The notes under the pieces are model-generated. The model was not told the origin of the DNA. It made no database searches and worked only from the letters and a program-made list of their open reading frames with translations. The translations under genes were made by a program, and so were the position numbers. DNA of 24,555 nt from contig JACVTC010000041.1 in assembly GCA_016946835.1 (NCBI GenBank), positions 1,305,001 to 1,329,555 on the forward strand, given 5' to 3'. Shown here one piece after another: positions 19,546 to 24,555 of this stretch (within the stretch, counting starts at the first letter, position 1; each line of letters begins with the position of its first letter). This stretch comes from Neocallimastix lanati (nom. inval.). Its lineage: Eukaryota; Neocallimastigomycota; Neocallimastigomycetes; Neocallimastigales; Neocallimastigaceae.

Positions 19546-19785
19546 GAAAAAGCTCAAACTGCTTTTAATCGAGGTTTGTATTGGAGTTTCGGGTTTAAAA
19601 ATAAAACCTCCAATACTTCAATTTACAATATGTCTAAGGAACTTTCTATACCTCCTATAGCTAGTTTTTGTGCTAAGGCGATGATTCGATGCTTTAAAAA
19701 GTGGAAAGATTCTTCTTGTATTATTTCTCATTTACCCAATGATGGAACCGAAGCTGTATGGTTTCTGAGGGGGTTCAGCAATTAG
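19544..19785 (+). pseudogene. Fragment of a third LINE subfamily ORF
   Basis: Starting right after the copy-3 tail, a frame reads AFNRGLYWSFGF, then NMSKELSIPPIASFCAKAM and KWKDSSCIISHL. This matches the post-RT segment of LINE-A (KGLRWIAG, SISKDLHIPPL, KWKNSNCIISYL) and of LINE-B (TGLFWCIGS, LSRDLSIPPI, KWSKSNCIIKDL) but is identical to neither. Homology stops near 19743; the rest to the TAG at 19783 is unrelated sequence. It is a short relic, perhaps the target into which the tailed copies inserted. Confidence 0.82.
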
Positions 19786-20321
19786 TATTATAATAAAATT
19801 TAAATTACTTTTCAATTTTTAATGCAATCTTTATTTTTTATATAAATCATAACTGTATTTTAAAATCAATTTTTCAACCAAAAGAAATTTTTACACTATA
19901 CTACTAACAATATTGTTTTTATTTTTTTTTTCTCCTTTATTTCTAAAGTTTTTCTATTCTATATATTTATATATATTATATATATATATATTTTTTTTCT
20001 ATCTTTATATATTTTACTTTATATTTTTATATAAATTTTTACTTTAGGTTTTTAATTTTCATATCCTTTTAAAATATTTTTTATTTTTTACTTAAAATAA
20101 ATATATTATTTTACATTATATTTTATTGAATAAATAATTTTTCCACTAACTATTGTTTTTTAATATATCTTAGGAAATTCAATTCATGTGAAACAATTAA
20201 CTTTTATATTCAGTAAATTTAAATGTTAATAATTTATATATAATTCTTTGGTATTCAATCCTTATAATAAATTCACAATAAATAGAAATTAAGTCAGTTC
20301 TGTTATCATCAAACTCTAAAC
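19786..20321. other. AT-rich region upstream of LINE-B, probable 5' leader in part
   Basis: A/T-rich, T-run-rich DNA, becoming less biased over the last 60 bases before the LINE-B ATG (AAGTCAGTTCTGTTATCATC). The 5' end of LINE-B cannot be placed: no hairpin series like that of LINE-A and no flanking repeat was found. Confidence 0.55.
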
Positions 20322-23300
20322 ATGGATGCTTCTAGCTCAGTTAATAATACTCCCTTCCATCGTGGTTTCTATTGCTTCGGTAATCATATGAACAATTATA
20401 GCCTTATCTTTATCCATAACCTTAATTCTTGGTCCCCTAGTAATCTAATGGCTCAAGTTATTAGTAAGATCCCTAACTACAATGAAATTATTCCATATGT
20501 TAAAAAACTTTTTTCTCCAAGGTACGGCTCATACTTCATTATTAGGGTTAATAAACACAAAAATGATCTCAAATTTTTCGATGTTTTAGATTTCTTAAGA
20601 GATAAAATTCCTGAAACAGCTAAAATTACCTGGACCTTGTGTAATAAACTTAAACAAATGAACAAGTCAAGAAAATCTAATAATATTGATGTTGAACTTA
20701 ATCCTATGGCGAAAGATTTTTTCTCTAGCCATCTAAATTCAAATTCTTCTTTCTTTAATCTCTGTGTTAGTTGGAATATTAACGGTTGGAATACTGAAAA
20801 ACGTGATAGCATTTTATATCTCAACTCTATTTTCAAACCTATATGTATCTATTTACAAGAAACTGGAAAAAGTAAATATCTTCCAAAAGATGTTTCATCA
20901 CCATTAATTCCATATTACAACTCAGTTTTCCTTAGAGCTAATCCTAAAATCCCTGGTATGAGAGGACTCTTTATTGGTGTTCATTCTTCGTGCTCTTTTT
21001 TCCAAGAACCGTTTTTATACAAATATATCATTTCAGTAAATATTACTTCTTTCTGGAATCAAAAATGTACTATTGGTAATATCTACTTCCCTCAAAGCAA
21101 ATGGAAGGAAGAAAGACTAGCTGCTTTTGATGAACTTTCTCAATGGTTACGTTTTCACAATAGAAAAAACGTTCCTGCTGTCCTAGTTGGTGATTTTAAC
21201 ATGTCATTAAAGAAGATCAAAACATACATTTCAAATAATTTTCCTAATTGGTATATTGCTCCCTTATATGGTAATAAATTTACTTATGCCAAAGGTTCTA
21301 GATCATCTTGTATTGACCATGTCATATATAATGAGGCTTTGGCAGCTCATTTTAATAAAACCTCGGTTTGCACTTCATTTTATGGTATTTCTGATCATAA
21401 ATCTATTATACTTTCTTGCAACAAAGTTCTCTCCGATGGCTTTATAAGGCCTGCTAAAGTTTCTAAATGGTCTACACATATTTGTAAAACAAAAAATTCA
21501 GATATTTTATCACATAATTATTTTTCAATCTTAGCAAATGACCTCGATTCTCACTACAATTCGCTCACGGCAGATGAAATGGTAGAAAAATTTATCAATA
21601 CAGCAAATAATATCGGGAAGGATATTAAGGCTTTCATTCCAACAAATTTAAAGGGCTCTGCTTTTCATTGTCCTTATTTCATTAAAAGACTGTCTCATGA
21701 AAAACATATTGCATTTCGAAATATTAAGCCTTACTTTAACTGTGAAAATGTTGATAATTACCTTGAACAATTTAATAAATATGAAAAACTTTGCAAATTA
21801 ATCAAGAAAACAAAGAGCAAATTTCGTTCTGCTAGATTTAAAGCTAATATAGTAAAAATTGGTAATTATTTTTTGAATAAAGATTTCAAAAATGGTTGGA
21901 AATGTTTAAAAAAAATGGCTAAACCATCGTATTCATCTACCTCCCCTACTTGCATAAAATCTAAATTTGGTCAAGATATTATCTCTCCTACTAAACAATT
22001 AGATAGATGGGCTGAATATTATATAGATCTAGCTTCTGATCCCTCAGGTCACAGCCTTAATCGTAACTTCTGGATCCATGCTTTAAGGAATATTAGTCTT
22101 AGATCCTCTGCCTGGAATATCAACGATCCCATTACGGTTGACGATATTAAAAAAACAATTTCATCTATGAAAAACAACAAAGCACCCGGCCCCGATGGTA
22201 TCCCGATTGAATTCTACAAAGCTCTGTTTTGCAATGAAGAATTACTAGAAACACATCCTGTTGCTGGAAAGTGTCTTAAATTGATTTTTAATAAAATATG
22301 GAATGGGTCTTTTCCTAAAAAATGGAACTCAGCTTCTATTGTATCAATCCCTAAGAAAGGTGACCTATCAGATTGTAGTAATTATCGAGGTATTTCTCTC
22401 ATTAATGTTGGACTGAAAATCATTTCAAAAATTGTAACAGATAGAATATCTTCTTACGCACTCTCACACAATTTCATTAGACCTGAACAATTTGGCTTTC
22501 GCAACCGTGAAGAATGCATTAGTTTGTTCATTTCCGTTAGAGAAATATGCCAAAGAAGAAAATTTCAAGGAAAATTCACATATTTAGCCTTTTTAGATCT
22601 TAAAAAAGCTTATGATTCAGTTCCTATTTTTAACATTCTTACTAAATTATATCATTATGGCGTACGTGGTAGATGTTTTGATTTTCTTTGTAATTTATAT
22701 ACTTCATCTAAAGCTCGTGCTCGATTTGCTTCAATGTTATCAAATGAATTTCCTATTAAAAGAGGTGTTCGTCAAGGTTGTCCATTATCTCCAATTTTAT
22801 TCAATTTATTCATCAATGATATACTAAATGACTGTGAAAAGTATGGTGTTAATATTGGAAGAAAAAAGTGTTGTGGTGGACTCTTTGCTGATGATGTTGT
22901 TCTAATTGCTCCAAGTGCAAAAAATTTAGAAAAATTACTAAAAAAGGTACATAAATGGGCTAATTTAAATGAAATGACTTTTGGTATTGAAAAATGTGCA
23001 ACTATGGTTATAAAACCAATGAACTTCCAATCTCCTCCAAACTATAGTGACCCAACCTTCTATTTAGGAATGAATGCTATTCCTAAAGTTTCTAGTTATA
23101 TTTATCTTGGTATTCCTTTTTCTGATGATCTCTTACTAGAACACATTATATCTCACATGCATTTTAAAGTTAGAAAATCCCTTCTTTCATTTACACATTT
23201 CTTCTCAAATAAACTTATCCCTATTGCATACAAGAAAAAAGTTCTTCAATCCTTTGTTATTAGTAAAGTAATTTATTATTCTCCTTTACTTGGTTCAAAC

Positions 23301-23918
23301 AAATCCAGAACGGCCAGAATTCAAACATTAATTAATACTGGTCTATTTTGGTGTATCGGCTCCTTCTCTAAAAATGGTAAAACAAGTTCAGAAGACAATG
23401 ACTATATTAGACATAATTCTACTATGAGTACTTATGCTTTATCTCGAGATCTAAGCATTCCTCCTATTGCTGGTGTCTGCGCAGCCTTACAGATTAAATC
23501 ATTTGCAAAATGGAGTAAATCAAACTGTATTATAAAGGATCTTATTAAATCTATTCCCAAAATGCATCATTATTCCTGGACTAAAGAATCTAGAACACTG
23601 TATAAAAAAATCAAAAAATATAAATGTGAAAAATATGACGATATTTTAGAACGTTACTGGAAATCAGTTGCCAAATTTCAAGGTATTAAAGGTCAAAATT
23701 ACGATCGTAATAAGTTCTCAAACAATAAAGCTATAATTATGCTTAGTTTAAAATATCCCCAATTCAACTTAGGGTTTTCGTGGATTATTCGTTTACGCTG
23801 TGGTTATAAATACAATACTACTATTGCTATTAGAATGGGTAGAGTTTCAGAAGATTGTCCCAAGTCTTGCCCCTGTTGTGGCGAAGATAAACAATCTTTT
23901 GAACATTGGATTTTTTAA
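20322..23918 (+). CDS. LINE-B polyprotein: AP-endonuclease / reverse transcriptase, 3' frameshifted
   Basis: A 1198-codon frame related to LINE-A along its length. The N-terminal RRM-like region (YSLIFIHNLNSW near 27, YFIIRV near 72) is followed by a short linker. The endonuclease has SWNINGW (150-156), QETG (E180), VGDFN (289-293) and SDH (357-359). The RT has GPDGIPIEFYKAL, YRGISLIN, LDLKKAYD (D759), GVRQGCPLSPILFN and FADD (855-858). The knuckle starts C1183-x2-C1186-x8-H1195, and the frame then stops just before its last cysteine. The catalytic residues are intact, so the enzyme core may be whole while the C-terminal domain is lost from this frame. Same strand as LINE-A. Divergence is large enough to call it a separate subfamily. 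Confidence 0.9.
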   Translation: MDASSSVNNTPFHRGFYCFGNHMNNYSLIFIHNLNSWSPSNLMAQVISKIPNYNEIIPYVKKLFSPRYGSYFIIRVNKHKNDLKFFDVLDFLRDKIPETAKITWTLCNKLKQMNKSRKSNNIDVELNPMAKDFFSSHLNSNSSFFNLCVSWNINGWNTEKRDSILYLNSIFKPICIYLQETGKSKYLPKDVSSPLIPYYNSVFLRANPKIPGMRGLFIGVHSSCSFFQEPFLYKYIISVNITSFWNQKCTIGNIYFPQSKWKEERLAAFDELSQWLRFHNRKNVPAVLVGDFNMSLKKIKTYISNNFPNWYIAPLYGNKFTYAKGSRSSCIDHVIYNEALAAHFNKTSVCTSFYGISDHKSIILSCNKVLSDGFIRPAKVSKWSTHICKTKNSDILSHNYFSILANDLDSHYNSLTADEMVEKFINTANNIGKDIKAFIPTNLKGSAFHCPYFIKRLSHEKHIAFRNIKPYFNCENVDNYLEQFNKYEKLCKLIKKTKSKFRSARFKANIVKIGNYFLNKDFKNGWKCLKKMAKPSYSSTSPTCIKSKFGQDIISPTKQLDRWAEYYIDLASDPSGHSLNRNFWIHALRNISLRSSAWNINDPITVDDIKKTISSMKNNKAPGPDGIPIEFYKALFCNEELLETHPVAGKCLKLIFNKIWNGSFPKKWNSASIVSIPKKGDLSDCSNYRGISLINVGLKIISKIVTDRISSYALSHNFIRPEQFGFRNREECISLFISVREICQRRKFQGKFTYLAFLDLKKAYDSVPIFNILTKLYHYGVRGRCFDFLCNLYTSSKARARFASMLSNEFPIKRGVRQGCPLSPILFNLFINDILNDCEKYGVNIGRKKCCGGLFADDVVLIAPSAKNLEKLLKKVHKWANLNEMTFGIEKCATMVIKPMNFQSPPNYSDPTFYLGMNAIPKVSSYIYLGIPFSDDLLLEHIISHMHFKVRKSLLSFTHFFSNKLIPIAYKKKVLQSFVISKVIYYSPLLGSNKSRTARIQTLINTGLFWCIGSFSKNGKTSSEDNDYIRHNSTMSTYALSRDLSIPPIAGVCAALQIKSFAKWSKSNCIIKDLIKSIPKMHHYSWTKESRTLYKKIKKYKCEKYDDILERYWKSVAKFQGIKGQNYDRNKFSNNKAIIMLSLKYPQFNLGFSWIIRLRCGYKYNTTIAIRMGRVSEDCPKSCPCCGEDKQSFEHWIF

Positions 23919-24486
23919 ATGCGATGCTCTTGCATCTTTTAGATGGAATTCTTTAAATTTCATCGATGATCTCTATGTTTTATTCCTTAGGAAGATTAGA
24001 GTGTTTAATCCTCTTTCTTCCTATGACTCTAATTTCTAATTTTGAAGATTATATCAATCATTATATATACTTGTTCCTTCTTGGTGGGACTTTAGTTTTA
24101 AATGAGCTACATTTCGATAGTGGGGAACAGAGACAATTAAATGAACTACTTTTCAAAGGTTCATCTGAGTCACCTGTTCCAAAATTGTGGGCTTGGCGGA
24201 ATTCTTAACAAGTGCAATACCTATCATTAGTAGTTCGTTTGAGCTATTATTTGATAGGTATTGCAAAATATCAAACTTATCCAAGAGCGTCGACGTCGTA
24301 CTGATAAGGCATAATGATAATACAGGATCGTCATCTATTGCTACGAAGGATGAATCTCTCCCTAGTAGTTCAATAAATGATGAGTCCGGGGAGAGTTTAG
24401 TGGACACCACACTATCTATTTTAAAGATGTTACTTCTAGGTTTTATTTCTTTTTTATTTGATAGGAAGGGAAAAATTCCCGCATAG
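23919..24486 (+). pseudogene. Frameshifted C-terminal domain of LINE-B
   Basis: The missing C-terminal part continues in other frames. After TGGATTTTTTAAATGC (about 23908) the next frame supplies KC, the fourth knuckle ligand, with the H-x4-C spacing of LINE-A if one T of the T6 run is extra. It reads on through FIDDLYVLFL to a TAA near 24037. A second shift near 24035 leads to NHYIYLFLLGG, matching FNFLLGG of LINE-A. A third near 24185 leads to LTSAIPIISSSFELLFDRY, matching LLQSIIPIAIGQQW and on, ending at the TAG at 24484-24486. Three single-base-type shifts in 300 bases suggest decay, though homopolymer sequencing error could explain the first. Confidence 0.78.
24213..24265 (+). repeat. 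14-bp perfect inverted repeat in LINE-B 3' coding end
   Basis: TGCAATACCTATCA (24213-24226) and TGATAGGTATTGCA (24252-24265) pair perfectly around a 25-base loop. LINE-A has no such pair at the matching place. It may be a structural signal of this subfamily or chance. Confidence 0.75.
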
Positions 24487-24555
24487 TACAACTTGCCGAA
24501 ATACATAGTATTATCGAGCTTTTTTATTTTTTTATTTTTTATTTTTTTATTTTTT
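24487..24555. other. Start of LINE-B 3' UTR, T-rich, cut by the window end
   Basis: After the last LINE-B stop there are about 30 mixed bases and then a TTTTTTA-type tract to the window edge. The 3' end of the element is not visible. Confidence 0.5.

Noticed and set aside
24181-24270. DNA-transposon terminal inverted repeats
   Set aside because: Both arms lie inside sequence homologous to the LINE C-terminal domain and are only 25 bases apart, so a hairpin is the better description.

Overview
The window is very AT-rich eukaryotic DNA, with long A/T-only spacers, AAT and AAAT microsatellites and long T and A runs. It holds one compact host gene in a sea of mobile-element sequence. The host gene encodes an MscL-type mechanosensitive channel with a C-terminal zinc ribbon; its codons favour GGT, ACT, AAG, CCA and AGA. 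This, together with copia and LINE relics, best fits an anaerobic gut fungus (Neocallimastigomycota). That is an inference from composition and gene content; a dictyostelid-like AT-rich protist is the main alternative.

Layout. 1-2560: decayed Ty1/copia retrotransposon (gag zinc knuckle, protease, integrase) full of stops. 2561-3471: AT spacer ending in an (AAAT)n tract. 3472-4075: a GC-richer, hairpin-rich, A-tailed block with a tRNA-like head, probably a SINE-like retroposon. 4088-8702: AT-only spacer with a 139-bp tandem duplication, an (AAT)~81 tract and other simple repeats. 8703-9019: a second GC-richer, A-tailed, possibly structured block. 9020-11778: AT spacer with a 3 x 49-bp repeat. 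11779-12381: the MscL-like gene. 12715-12948: nested tandem repeats. 12980-13096: a possible orphan terminal exon.

13091-24555 is a cluster of related APE-type LINEs, all on the + strand. LINE-A (13184-18569) is intact: structured 5' leader, one 1483-residue ORF (RRM-like N-terminal region, AP-endonuclease, reverse transcriptase, CCHC knuckle, C-terminal domain), a 3' UTR hairpin, AATAAA and a poly(A) tail. It is flanked by a perfect 93-bp direct repeat. Two 5'-truncated, A-tailed copies of the same family follow head to tail (to 19543). Next comes a fragment of a third subfamily (19544-19743), then a second long element, LINE-B (ORF 20322-23918), whose C-terminal end is broken into other frames and continues to 24486.

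The LINE polyprotein would carry out target-primed reverse transcription: the endonuclease nicks DNA, and the RT copies the element RNA from its poly(A) end. The 3' hairpin common to all three LINE-A-family tails is a candidate RT recognition signal. The most unusual items are the tandem tail array with its 93-bp repeat, the hairpin-rich 5' leader of LINE-A, the tRNA-headed structured retroposon at 3.5-4.1 kb, and the zinc-ribbon MscL.
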